A DNA stretch of 64,000 nt from positions 916,501 to 980,500 of the forward strand of contig NC_010729.1 of assembly GCF_000010505.1 (NCBI RefSeq). Reading direction: 5' to 3'. The notes under the pieces are model-generated. The model did not search any database, was not told the origin of the DNA, and worked only from the letters and a program-made list of their open reading frames with translations. The translations under genes and the position numbers were made by a program. This document shows positions 26,126-34,983 of the stretch, one piece after another. This DNA is from Porphyromonas gingivalis ATCC 33277. Its GTDB lineage: Bacteria; Bacteroidota; Bacteroidia; Bacteroidales; Porphyromonadaceae. How positions within the stretch are numbered: the stretch's first letter is position 1; every line of letters starts with the position of its first letter.

Positions 26126-27064
26126 ATGAAAAATTTTTCTTTTTTTACCCTCCTTGTTCTGGCGGTTTTGAGCATCACCCTCTCTTCATGTGGTAACAAG
26201 AAAAGCTCTGCAGACAAACAAAAAGAGCCTTATACCCTCTCTCTCGGAGCCATGCCTTCCATGGACTATCTGCCTTTCGTTGTAGCACAGAAAACCGGCA
26301 TTTACGATTCACTCGGACTGAAACTGGAGATTGTCAAGTTTTATTCGCCCAATGAACGTGATGCGGCTTTCCATTCGGGCAATGTGGAGGGTACGGTCAT
26401 CGATTATACGGGAGCAGCCATGCAGCAAGCAGGAGGTATCGATCTGCAACTGGTGATGCGTCTCGACGGATACTTCCGGCTGGTAATGTCCAAAGATTAT
26501 ACAGGTGAGAGCTTGGAAACCCTCAAAGGAAAGAATCTGGGTATATCGCGCAATACGGTCATTGAGTACACCACCGACCGAATTATCAATACCGCAGGAC
26601 TGGACGAAAGCGAGATAACCAAGACCGAAGTCAATAAAATCCCTTTGCGCTTGGAAATGCTTCGCAGCGGACAGATCGACGCAGCCGTCCTACCGGATCC
26701 ATTCATTACCATTGCGATGGCGGATGGAATGATGTCCCTTGTCTCCACTCAGGATCTGGGCATATTCGTAACCGGAGCGATGTTTGCCGGCAGTGTCATC
26801 AGAGAGAAGCAAGAAGCCATCGATATACTGCTTCGAGGATACGATCTGGCAGTGGACTACATCCTTTCGCACGATAGAAAAGCCATCCGAAATATCCTGA
26901 TCGAAGATGTCGGTGTACCCGAACCCTTGGTAGATGATGTGATTCTGCCCGACTATACACATGGACAGAAGCCCACAATAGAAGATCTGCAACAGACTAT
27001 CGACTGGCTACATGCCAAGAAATTGGTCCCGAGCGACTATACCGGCAAGGATCTGATCCGCTAA
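26126..27064 (+). CDS. ABC importer substrate-binding lipoprotein (NMT1/SsuA-like)
   Basis: The 312-residue protein has a lipoprotein signal with lipobox LSSC (Cys22). Its body resembles the NMT1/THI5-like and SsuA/TauA binding proteins, with PSMDYLPFVVAQKTGIYDSLGLKLEIVKF near residues 45-75 and an internal KNLGISRNTVIEYTTDRI segment. Such proteins bind thiamine precursors, riboflavin, sulfonates or nitrate. The ligand cannot be told from sequence here. It opens a four-gene operon with an ATPase, a permease and an outer-membrane porin. I found no TPP or FMN riboswitch in the short leader. Confidence 0.88.
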   Translation: MKNFSFFTLLVLAVLSITLSSCGNKKSSADKQKEPYTLSLGAMPSMDYLPFVVAQKTGIYDSLGLKLEIVKFYSPNERDAAFHSGNVEGTVIDYTGAAMQQAGGIDLQLVMRLDGYFRLVMSKDYTGESLETLKGKNLGISRNTVIEYTTDRIINTAGLDESEITKTEVNKIPLRLEMLRSGQIDAAVLPDPFITIAMADGMMSLVSTQDLGIFVTGAMFAGSVIREKQEAIDILLRGYDLAVDYILSHDRKAIRNILIEDVGVPEPLVDDVILPDYTHGQKPTIEDLQQTIDWLHAKKLVPSDYTGKDLIR

Positions 27065-27115
27065 AGTCCGGCATAATCAAGAGACGGACGAAACGCAGAT
27101 TCCTCCATTAGGCAA

Positions 27116-27814
27116 ATGATCTCTATTCGCAATCTGGCCGTTACATATCGCCACGGGAGTACGGAAGTGAAAGCATTGGACGGTCTTTCACTGAATATTC
27201 CCAAAGGAGAGATTTTTGCCATAACGGGACCTTCGGGCTGTGGCAAATCGACACTCCTGCACGTTTTGGCAGGTGTACTGACAGAGTATGAGGGCGAAGT
27301 GCTATTCGATGGGAAACCTCTGAATCCGAAATCTTTTTCCATAGGAATAGTTCCCCAGCAATATGGGCTTTTGCCATGGAAACGAGTGCGTGAGAATATC
27401 GTACTTCCATATACCCTGCGAAAGGAAGCCATAGAGATGCCGGAGTTTGAGAGCATTGTACACACCCTCGGCTTGTCGGACATATTGCATCGGTATCCGA
27501 AGGATCTAAGCGGAGGGCAACGTCAGCGTGTGGCACTGGCACGAGTATTTCTCCAACGCCCGCAATTGCTCCTGCTTGACGAAGCATTCGCAGCTCTTGA
27601 TATGCTCACAGCCGAGAAAAGCAGACAACTCTTCCTTGGACTTTGGGATAAACATCGGGTCACCACTGTCATGGTAACGCACAATGTGGAAGAAGCCGTA
27701 GCGATGAGTAGCCGGGTAGCTGTCATAGGGGGTACGCCCGGACGAATCAGAGGCTTGTGCGAACATCCGGATAGCGACACCATCCGTAGAAAGCTGAACC
27801 GGATCGAACCATGA
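27116..27814 (+). CDS. ABC importer ATP-binding protein
   Basis: The 232-residue ATPase has Walker A GPSGCGKST (residues 38-46), the Q-loop IVPQQYGLLPW, the signature LSGGQ (131-135), Walker B LLLLDE (151-156) and the H-loop VTHNVEEA. It belongs to the SsuB/TauB/NrtD-type group. It overlaps the permease gene by 4 bases, so the two are translationally coupled. Confidence 0.94.
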   Translation: MISIRNLAVTYRHGSTEVKALDGLSLNIPKGEIFAITGPSGCGKSTLLHVLAGVLTEYEGEVLFDGKPLNPKSFSIGIVPQQYGLLPWKRVRENIVLPYTLRKEAIEMPEFESIVHTLGLSDILHRYPKDLSGGQRQRVALARVFLQRPQLLLLDEAFAALDMLTAEKSRQLFLGLWDKHRVTTVMVTHNVEEAVAMSSRVAVIGGTPGRIRGLCEHPDSDTIRRKLNRIEP

Positions 27815-28560
27815 GAAAGACAAAAGGGTTTCTTGGGCGAGTGCTAATGGGTGCTCTACTGCTCAATCTCCTGTGGTATCCAGCTGCACTGCTCCTCAAT
27901 ACCCCTGTGCTGGTGAATCCTCTTACTGTTTACTCCCAAATAGGAACGGTATGGCAGCAGTCCATGTCCGCACATCTGATGGCGAGCTTGCTACGAATCG
28001 TCATCGGCATTTCGATAGCCCTCGTCTTGGGATTCATGGTAGCACTCTCCATGTTCCGTTACAAGAACTTTGGCCGTGTGATGGATTCGTTCGTCTATTT
28101 CTGCTATCCTATCCCCAAATTAGCACTCTTACCGATCATCATGCTCTTGGCAGGACTGGGCGACGTGACCAAAATAATTATGATCGTACTGATCATCATC
28201 TTCCAAATCATCGTCAACCTGCGCGACAGCCTTCGCAATATCTCCAAAGAGAGCTTTCTTGTCCTTACCTCATTGGGAGCGACTCATGCTCAACTGATGC
28301 GTCATCTGATCCTGCCGGCCATTACTCCCGAAGCACTCTCCACACTACGAGTGGCCATTGGGACAGCCATATCGGTACTCTTCGTGACAGAGACATACGG
28401 GACGAATAAGGGCATGGGATTCTTCATTGTCGATGCATGGATGCGTATCAGCTATACGGAGATGTACGTGGGCATCGTGGTTTTAGGAATGGCAGGTTTT
28501 TTCCTTTTTTTGCTCGTGGATGGTCTTGAGACCGCACTATGCAGATGGAGGAACAGTTAG
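27811..28560 (+). CDS. ABC importer permease
   Basis: The 249-residue inner-membrane protein has about six transmembrane helices. The cytoplasmic coupling segment (LTSLGATHAQLMRHLILPAITPEAL, about residues 150-175) matches the EAA loop of BPD_transp_1 permeases of the SsuC/TauC type. It works as a homodimer with the ATPase encoded just upstream. Confidence 0.93.
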   Translation: MRKTKGFLGRVLMGALLLNLLWYPAALLLNTPVLVNPLTVYSQIGTVWQQSMSAHLMASLLRIVIGISIALVLGFMVALSMFRYKNFGRVMDSFVYFCYPIPKLALLPIIMLLAGLGDVTKIIMIVLIIIFQIIVNLRDSLRNISKESFLVLTSLGATHAQLMRHLILPAITPEALSTLRVAIGTAISVLFVTETYGTNKGMGFFIVDAWMRISYTEMYVGIVVLGMAGFFLFLLVDGLETALCRWRNS

Positions 28561-28609
28561 CCATACAATCAAAGAAATCATCATTCAACAAAACAATAAC
28601 GATCAAGAA

Positions 28610-29659
28610 ATGAAAGTAAAACATCTATTAGCTGCATCCTTGATGATGCTAGGAACAGGGAGTATTTGCGCCCAAAAGTCCGCAAACAGTATTTTCAATG
28701 CAATCAAAGAACGGGTTAGCCTCAGTGGTTATGCGCAAGCAGGGTTTTCCTCCTTGTGGCTCCCTACGGCGAGTTCCGAAAAGGAGAACTACAACACATT
28801 CGATGTAAAGCGTATCACCCTTCGTGCCAATGTCGCCATCACGGACAAATGGTCTGTAACCTTCATTTCTGATTTTGCAAAAAGACACACCAATTTAGAA
28901 CTATACACTTCCTTCCGCACTTGTTCTGGTTTTGGGATACGATTGGGACAGTTCAAGACAGCATTTTCGATCGAAAACCAACTGTCTCCAACTACCATCG
29001 AAACCATTTCATGCGGATCGATGGCCACCAACTTCCTCGCAGCAGGAAATGGCTCCGATCCTCTGATGGGGGCTCAGAGTGGCCGCGACGTAGGCTTGGA
29101 AATCTACGGTGATCTCTTCAATGATATACTGGGCTATCGTCTCGGAGTGCTCAACGGCCAAGGCATAAATACACTTGATGGCAGCAAACACAAAACTTTA
29201 GAAGGGAGTCTTACACTTCGTCCCATCGAGTGTCTATCCTTTACCGGTAGTTTCATGAGTGGCAAGACCGCTGCCCTGAATGATGCTCCCATCAAAATCA
29301 ATAGCAAACAGATTATGGCCGGAGATTTATACGACAGATCCCGCTGGAGTGTAGGAGGTATGTTCCGTTCCAAATACTTCGATCTGCGTAGTGAATACCT
29401 CGAAGGCAAAGACGATGACATGATTAGTAAGGGCTTTTACGTCACAGGGGTAGGACGATTGTTCAAAAACCTCGATATCATCGGATCATATGACTTTATG
29501 GATTTGTACGAAAGGCAACAAGTTCATAATATTACCGCCGGCCTTCAGTACTGGTTCTTCCCAAAGTGTCGTTTGCAGGCACAGTATGTATTGAGCAATC
29601 CGAAAGGCGAGTACAACAACACACACGCTCTGCTAACACAGGTGCAGGTAGCATTCTGA
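28610..29659 (+). CDS. Outer-membrane porin of the importer operon
   Basis: The reading frame is open from 28520, but the signal peptide starts at the ATG at 28610 (MKVKHLLAASLMMLGTGSICAQ), giving 349 residues and a 49-base gap from the permease. The mature part is a beta-barrel of the phosphate-selective porin O/P type: RITLRANVAITDKWSVTFISDF, RLGQFKTAFSIENQLSPTT, and a terminal strand ending in Phe (LTQVQVAF). Co-transcription with an ABC importer suggests it supplies the importer's substrate by diffusion rather than by TonB-driven uptake. Confidence 0.82.
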   Translation: MKVKHLLAASLMMLGTGSICAQKSANSIFNAIKERVSLSGYAQAGFSSLWLPTASSEKENYNTFDVKRITLRANVAITDKWSVTFISDFAKRHTNLELYTSFRTCSGFGIRLGQFKTAFSIENQLSPTTIETISCGSMATNFLAAGNGSDPLMGAQSGRDVGLEIYGDLFNDILGYRLGVLNGQGINTLDGSKHKTLEGSLTLRPIECLSFTGSFMSGKTAALNDAPIKINSKQIMAGDLYDRSRWSVGGMFRSKYFDLRSEYLEGKDDDMISKGFYVTGVGRLFKNLDIIGSYDFMDLYERQQVHNITAGLQYWFFPKCRLQAQYVLSNPKGEYNNTHALLTQVQVAF

Positions 29660-29710
29660 CAGCAGATCGAAACATAAGGAAAACGGATTATTAAGCTGTG
29701 TTTCACATGA

Positions 29711-29752
29711 AAGTCCGGATCAGGAGGTTGCCCCCTTGTTCCGGACTTTTTC
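29711..29752 (+). terminator. Terminator of the importer-porin operon
   Basis: AAGTCCGGA (29711-29719) pairs with TCCGGACTT (29740-29748), followed by TTTC. It sits 51 bases after the porin stop. Confidence 0.75.
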
Positions 29753-29803
29753 TTTTCAAGAAATCCGGCGAAAACGGATTAGGATATAACAGGGTAGAAT
29801 GTT

Positions 29804-29811
29804 TATCTTTG
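29804..29811 (+). promoter_or_regulatory. -7 box of the LysE-family gene
   Basis: TATCTTTG matches TAnnTTTG and lies 31-46 bases before the two candidate starts of the next gene. Confidence 0.5.
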
Positions 29812-29842
29812 CAATCCGGCTTAGCAGGACAATAAGGAAATT

Positions 29843-30496
29843 TTGCCTTTCTACGGCATGGTTGCCACTTCAATTCTATACGGTATTCTCATTGGCATTC
29901 TCGTGTCGGCTCCTATGGGGCCGATCGGAATTTTGTGTATTCGAAGGACTCTGCACAGGGGACGGCGCGATGGATTCTACACCGGTATCGGAGCCATACT
30001 TAGCGATCTCTTCTATGCCACTGTCACGTATCTGGGAATAGGTTTGGTGATGAACTTCATTGACAGCAACGAGGCTTGGCTACAGCTTCTCGGCAGTGTC
30101 GTCATGTTTCTATTCGGTATATATCTGTATCGGACTGCACCCACCTTCAAGGTGGATGACAAGGATAATAACTACTCTGTATGGCATACCGTCCTAAGCT
30201 CTTTTGGCCTTACGCTATCCAACCCTTTTATCATTTTCTTTTTTATCGCTCTATATTCCCGCTTCAACTTCGTCACCGATGTTCCGGGGAGGATGTTAGT
30301 CGGTTATACCTCCGGCATGTTAGGTATAGCTTTGGGGGCGATTGGCTGGTGGTCTCTTATCACTTATCTTTTCAGCCTGCTACGCAATCGTATCAATGTC
30401 GTTGGCATACGGTGGTTCAACCGCATCGTAGCCGTTATTTTTATGGTGATATCCGGTTTCGGATTATTCGCCGGCTTATCCGATATATTGAAATAG
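29843..30496 (+). CDS. LysE/RhtB-family exporter
   Basis: The 217-residue inner-membrane protein has six predicted helices and the family motif GILIGILVSAPMGPIGILCIRRTLHRGRRDGF near the N-terminus, plus TLSNPFIIFFF near residue 125. LysE-type proteins export amino acids or related metabolites; the substrate here is unknown. The listed start is TTG with AAGGAA upstream. An ATG at 29858 (MVATSILYG) is an alternative. It is a single-gene unit with its own promoter. Confidence 0.88.
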   Translation: MPFYGMVATSILYGILIGILVSAPMGPIGILCIRRTLHRGRRDGFYTGIGAILSDLFYATVTYLGIGLVMNFIDSNEAWLQLLGSVVMFLFGIYLYRTAPTFKVDDKDNNYSVWHTVLSSFGLTLSNPFIIFFFIALYSRFNFVTDVPGRMLVGYTSGMLGIALGAIGWWSLITYLFSLLRNRINVVGIRWFNRIVAVIFMVISGFGLFAGLSDILK

Positions 30497-30572
30497 CAAT
30501 CCTGCCTCTGCACGCTAAAGCTCCCTTTCCTTTTCTCACGTCGAACTGACGCTATCGCAGCATCGTTCTGCA

Positions 30573-33314
30573 TCAAATACTTTTACTCAACTCACAGACG
30601 TACTTAAAGCTAAACGTTGGTTCTATGTCTAGGTGCGAAACGAGGAGATAGTGCCAGGGCTTGCCACCATGCTGCGTGGTGTAGTCTGTGGCGAGGGAGC
30701 AGTATTGCCGTGCTGCCTCTGCCTTGGCTAATACCTCTTCATTGCTTAGCTCTTTGCTCGCCTTGGTCTCGACGAGATAAATGCAGTCCGTAGTCTCCAC
30801 CACGAAGTCGGGTTCGTAGCGACGGCTATCTTTGCCCCAGTGGATATTGAACTGCATTGCTGATGGGCGCAACCAAGTAAGCACTTCGACATCTTGCTCC
30901 AAGATTTGAGCGAAGTTGCGTTCGGTGCCACTATCGAAGCTGTAGCACTCGTGGCAGGCTTTGGCAAAGCCATGGAATATGAAGCGACGAATCTGATGAA
31001 GCGAAGGTATCGCCTCGTACAGGGTTTTGCGAGGATAACCTGCACGCTCCCCGAGATAAACAGGTTCGATCTTGACAAAAGGTAAAACCTTTGCCTCTCC
31101 ATAGCTTATCACCTCCTGGACGAAGTGCTTGCGTATCTGCTCATACAGACGCGAGGCTATCAGCTGGCTGTTTTGGTCAAGCGTGCGAATAGCTGCCTGA
31201 TCATCTGCGCTATAGCTGTGTACATACTCCAGCACTTGGTTGAGTGCATCGACCAACTCCTCTCTCATCTCTGAGTAGTCTATTTCTGGCTCATCGAGTA
31301 GGAGCATCAATAGTTTGCTCTTGATATTTTGTGTGCGACCACTCTCGACCACTTCCAGCTGTTCCTGTTTGCTATCGACGAGGTTTTGGCGTACAATGCG
31401 CTCCTTGCGCTCTGTGAATTTGAATTGTTCCTTGCTGAAGTCGACCTCGAAACGCTCCAATTCATAGCGTATCTCCCGAGGCAATATACTGATGCGAGGG
31501 ATCTCGATGAGGTTACGTTTGAAGCGCGTAATGGTCTCTTTGACGAAAGCCGTGCTAAGCTCCTCTTGCACCAGAGGGGTAAATATAGAGTTTGTCTGGG
31601 CTACTGATTCTTTGGCTTTGTTGACGAGGACCTCCAGCTTTGCCTCATTACGAGCAATCTCCTCTATCGAGGCGGACTGTGTCTCTATCGCCACTTCGCT
31701 GAGTACTCTTTGAATGGCCTCCGTGGCATCGCACAGAGTCTGTGCCTTCTCTCGCCCTTGAGAGGTCTGGGCAGAGGCGACCTGAGCCTGATAGTGCGCC
31801 AACGGTTCATTCGTTTTGGGTTCGAAGGTGACGATCTGCACTGGATCTGTGTCCAAATCCTCGGCATCCAGCTCGACATACTTACAGCGATGCAGGATGC
31901 TGTCCTCTTCGTTGGCTGCATCTACAATCCTCTGGAAGTTGTCGTGGGCAATGATCGTGAGTTTGTCGATATGCTCCACGCCCGTTCGCTTGCCCTCGAA
32001 AGGCAGACGCAAGCCTCTGCCGATGGTTTGCTCGATGAGTGTATGCGCATTAGCCGCACGGAGCGGAATGATGGTGTAAAGATTGCGAACATCCCAGCCC
32101 TCACCAAGCATGTTGACATGAACGACAATCTCGATGGGATTGCCCTCCTCCTCGATGGTAAGGAAGAGCTGTGCGAGGTCGTCCTCCCCTTTGGTGGAGC
32201 TATCTATCTGTAGCACCTTGCCCCTGTAGCGTCCCGAGTAGAAGCTGTCGCTCTCTAAGTATTCGGTTGTTTGGCGAGCATGCTCGAGGTCTCGGCAAGC
32301 CACCAATACGAAGGGCTTGACATGGGGCTTGGAGTAAGTCCGTGCATAGATCTCCAGACTCGCCATCGTGTGTTGATGCACCGAGAGTCCGTCCTCGAGC
32401 TTGATGCGCTCCACTTCGGCAGGCGTCAGTCCTTCGCTACGGAAGTCTGCTCGCTTGGCAATAGTGGGGATCTTGACATACAATCCCTCTCGAAGGGCTT
32501 CGGCGAGATTGTACTCATAGATGATATTGCCCACGGGCTTATTGTCCCTCAGCGGGGTCGCCGTCATCTCTATCCCCAAGACGGGGGAGAGGTCGTCAAT
32601 AGCCAAGCGAGAGGCATCGGCATAGTAGCGATGTGCTTCGTCCATCAGCACGACAAGGTCGGGCAGCGAGGCCAGATAGTCGTAATAGCTCGTGCCGAGG
32701 TACTCCGAGAGGCGTTTCATGCGAGGTGCCGACACCACTCCGCCTTTCTTGGAGGTCTTATTATCGGAGTTGAACTTGGCGATGTTGAAGATATTGATCT
32801 CGATCTCGTCGTATTGGAAGAGCTGTTGGTTGCCCATAGTCGGACGAACAGAAAGATAGTTCTCGCCCGTAATCACCACAGGCGGATTGGTGACGTATTC
32901 TGCCAAGCCTTTGAATACGTACTTGTCGTAACCTGGGTCGCCAAAGTCGCGCAGCAGCTTGTTGTAGAGCGTGAGGTTGGGAGCGAGGACGAAGAAATGC
33001 TTGATGCCGTGTACCTGATGCAGGTAGTAGATGGTGGCAGCCATCAGGCGCGTCTTACCTATGCCCGTGGCGATGGAGCAGGTCAGCGAGGGGAAGTTGC
33101 GCCCGAAGCTCTTGAGTGAGGGGACTACCTCGCGGGCTTTTGCCAGTTCGTCTGCCAAGAAATCCTTTTGTTCCTCTTGGCCTGTGGGGCGTTTGTCGAG
33201 GCTGAGCTTATCCGTAATATCGGCAATCACCCCCAAGCACTGCGCCAGAGGCTCACGCATGGAGAGGCGACTCTTGACCTCTTTCAGCGTTTCGTTTTTG
33301 TCTTTCTTACTCAT
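30573..33314 (-). CDS. res: Type III restriction enzyme Res subunit
   Basis: The 913-residue helicase-nuclease has Walker A ATGIGKT (82-88), DEAH (225-228) followed by GIEMTATPLRD, and motif VI (EQTIGRGLRLP). A C-terminal PD-(D/E)XK site appears as YEPDFVVE...YLVETKAS (about residues 835-855). This is the standard type III Res order. It would cut DNA about 25 bp from an unmethylated site, together with Mod. It overlaps mod by 8 bases and is translated from the same transcript. The gene appears intact. mod's upstream sequence has been replaced by an IS, which may affect expression of both. Confidence 0.93.
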   Translation of the reverse strand: MSKKDKNETLKEVKSRLSMREPLAQCLGVIADITDKLSLDKRPTGQEEQKDFLADELAKAREVVPSLKSFGRNFPSLTCSIATGIGKTRLMAATIYYLHQVHGIKHFFVLAPNLTLYNKLLRDFGDPGYDKYVFKGLAEYVTNPPVVITGENYLSVRPTMGNQQLFQYDEIEINIFNIAKFNSDNKTSKKGGVVSAPRMKRLSEYLGTSYYDYLASLPDLVVLMDEAHRYYADASRLAIDDLSPVLGIEMTATPLRDNKPVGNIIYEYNLAEALREGLYVKIPTIAKRADFRSEGLTPAEVERIKLEDGLSVHQHTMASLEIYARTYSKPHVKPFVLVACRDLEHARQTTEYLESDSFYSGRYRGKVLQIDSSTKGEDDLAQLFLTIEEEGNPIEIVVHVNMLGEGWDVRNLYTIIPLRAANAHTLIEQTIGRGLRLPFEGKRTGVEHIDKLTIIAHDNFQRIVDAANEEDSILHRCKYVELDAEDLDTDPVQIVTFEPKTNEPLAHYQAQVASAQTSQGREKAQTLCDATEAIQRVLSEVAIETQSASIEEIARNEAKLEVLVNKAKESVAQTNSIFTPLVQEELSTAFVKETITRFKRNLIEIPRISILPREIRYELERFEVDFSKEQFKFTERKERIVRQNLVDSKQEQLEVVESGRTQNIKSKLLMLLLDEPEIDYSEMREELVDALNQVLEYVHSYSADDQAAIRTLDQNSQLIASRLYEQIRKHFVQEVISYGEAKVLPFVKIEPVYLGERAGYPRKTLYEAIPSLHQIRRFIFHGFAKACHECYSFDSGTERNFAQILEQDVEVLTWLRPSAMQFNIHWGKDSRRYEPDFVVETTDCIYLVETKASKELSNEEVLAKAEAARQYCSLATDYTTQHGGKPWHYLLVSHLDIEPTFSFKYVCELSKSI

Positions 33315-34974
33315 CGTCGTCTTCGTCTTGAGGGTCTACTTCGGGTAGGGTAATGATGTTGAGGTCATAGCTCTTGGCAGGGTCGAAGGCACAGCGACCG
33401 AGGAGCATGCGTGGGATGCGCTTCACCGTGATGCGAGGGAAGCGACTACCTAAGCCTGCCCCGTGCGAGGTGCAACAGATGAGCAGCGTCTCGCCCTCCC
33501 CGAGCAACGAATCGATATACTGCAGTGTCTCTATCGTCAGGTGCTGCGTGGTGGTATAGATGTAGTCGCTCTCCGTGCTGTGTCCCTGCTTCCAGAAGAC
33601 TTCGGCATCGGGAGCATAGCGAAAGCCCTCATGGAGCGCCATGGCGGCAGCCAGCATCTCGGCATTGTATTCGGGGCTGATGACCATCACTCCGTGTTCG
33701 TCTTCGTTGAGGAGCGTTGGGGCAAGTTCGCAAAAGCGGAATCCTCCGCCACCTGCCCAGCCTGTGGAGGCGGTGATGCCTCCTTGGTCTGTGCCATCGA
33801 TCACTTTCTTCAGGCGAGGCACGCAATGCGTATAAGCATGGTCGCCCAGCTCAATACCGATGTAACGACGACCCATCTTGTGTGCCACTGCCGCCGTCGT
33901 ACCGCTACCGAGGAAGCTATCCAGCACAAGGTCGCCAGGCTGAGTCGCACATTGGATAAGTACTGATATAAGCATTTCGGGTTTGGGGTAATCAAAAGCA
34001 TTGTCTCCAAACAAGTTTATACTTTCTTTCGTTGCGTCCTCATACGTTGACATATTAACATGAGCTCGCGAAAGTAAGTTATGCATGGTTTTAGCTTTTG
34101 AGGTGCTAAAGACACGACGAGGTCGAAATTTTTTAGACTTGATGATATAATGTTCTCCATTTTGTATTTGCTCATTTATTGAGGCTTGACTATATCGCCA
34201 TTCACCCTCTATTTGAACCTCGTTCGTATTCCAATACTGTTTGACCTCACAGTCGTTTAAGAGTGTCACCAAGCTTGTTTCCTCTTCAAAGTCTTGTGCT
34301 TTTATAACTCCAACATTCAACTTAGGGAAGTATAGACTATGCGGAGGGAATACTAAAATGCCTCTACTATTTCCGCTATTGTAGAGTGGATATGTTTCAT
34401 CTCCAGAGGTTGTTTCAATAGAAAATGGAGATAATCTTTTTCGGTCACGAGCATAACAGAGGACATATTCTGTAACACTTCCCATTTGACTATTCAAAAA
34501 GGATGGTTTTCTTTTCTTCTCCCAAATAAAGGAACCACAATAGTTTACTCGAAGGAACACCTCATCGCAAATCACCTTCAGGTAGTGGCACTCATCATCA
34601 TCTATGCTAATAAATATCACCCCATCTGGAGCGAGTAGTTCTCGGAGCAACTCCAATCGTTGCTTCATCAGCGATAGCCAGATGGAGTGCTCCTGCATAT
34701 CATCATAGTGCGTAAATGCCGAACCCGTATTGTAAGGCGGGTCGATGTAGATGCACTTGACCTTGCCTGCGTAGCCCGAGGCAACAAGCGAACGGAGGGC
34801 GAGGAGGTTGTCGCCGTGAATGAGGAGGTTGCCTGTATCAGGGTCTCCGTAGCTATATTCGGGGTTCTCTATCAGGATGCGTGGCTCGAGGACATCCTCT
34901 TCGCCCTTGCCTATCCACGTGAGTTCGAGTCTTTGCTTCATATCGTAAGTAGTCTGTTGTTCCAAATTATCCAT
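33307..34974 (-). CDS. mod: Type III DNA-methyltransferase Mod subunit
   Basis: The 555-residue protein is a beta-class N6-adenine methyltransferase. The catalytic motif IDPPYNTG (residues 77-84) comes before the SAM-binding motif DSFLGSGTT (352-360). The segment between them (about 140-340) is the target-recognition domain, and its DNA (about 33960-34560) is visibly A+T richer than both flanks, suggesting domain exchange. The start ATG lies only 9 bases from the IS982-family element at 34984, which has displaced the native leader. The ancestral leader is at 55228-55299 (see the inversion finding). Mod both specifies the site for Res and protects host DNA. Confidence 0.93.
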   Translation of the reverse strand: MDNLEQQTTYDMKQRLELTWIGKGEEDVLEPRILIENPEYSYGDPDTGNLLIHGDNLLALRSLVASGYAGKVKCIYIDPPYNTGSAFTHYDDMQEHSIWLSLMKQRLELLRELLAPDGVIFISIDDDECHYLKVICDEVFLRVNYCGSFIWEKKRKPSFLNSQMGSVTEYVLCYARDRKRLSPFSIETTSGDETYPLYNSGNSRGILVFPPHSLYFPKLNVGVIKAQDFEEETSLVTLLNDCEVKQYWNTNEVQIEGEWRYSQASINEQIQNGEHYIIKSKKFRPRRVFSTSKAKTMHNLLSRAHVNMSTYEDATKESINLFGDNAFDYPKPEMLISVLIQCATQPGDLVLDSFLGSGTTAAVAHKMGRRYIGIELGDHAYTHCVPRLKKVIDGTDQGGITASTGWAGGGGFRFCELAPTLLNEDEHGVMVISPEYNAEMLAAAMALHEGFRYAPDAEVFWKQGHSTESDYIYTTTQHLTIETLQYIDSLLGEGETLLICCTSHGAGLGSRFPRITVKRIPRMLLGRCAFDPAKSYDLNIITLPEVDPQDEDDDE

Positions 34975-34983
34975 TCATTATTA

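Noticed and set aside
30573-34974. Phase-variable mod through simple-sequence repeats
   Set aside because: I saw no homopolymer or short tandem repeat near the mod start; variation here is by TRD composition and IS insertion instead.
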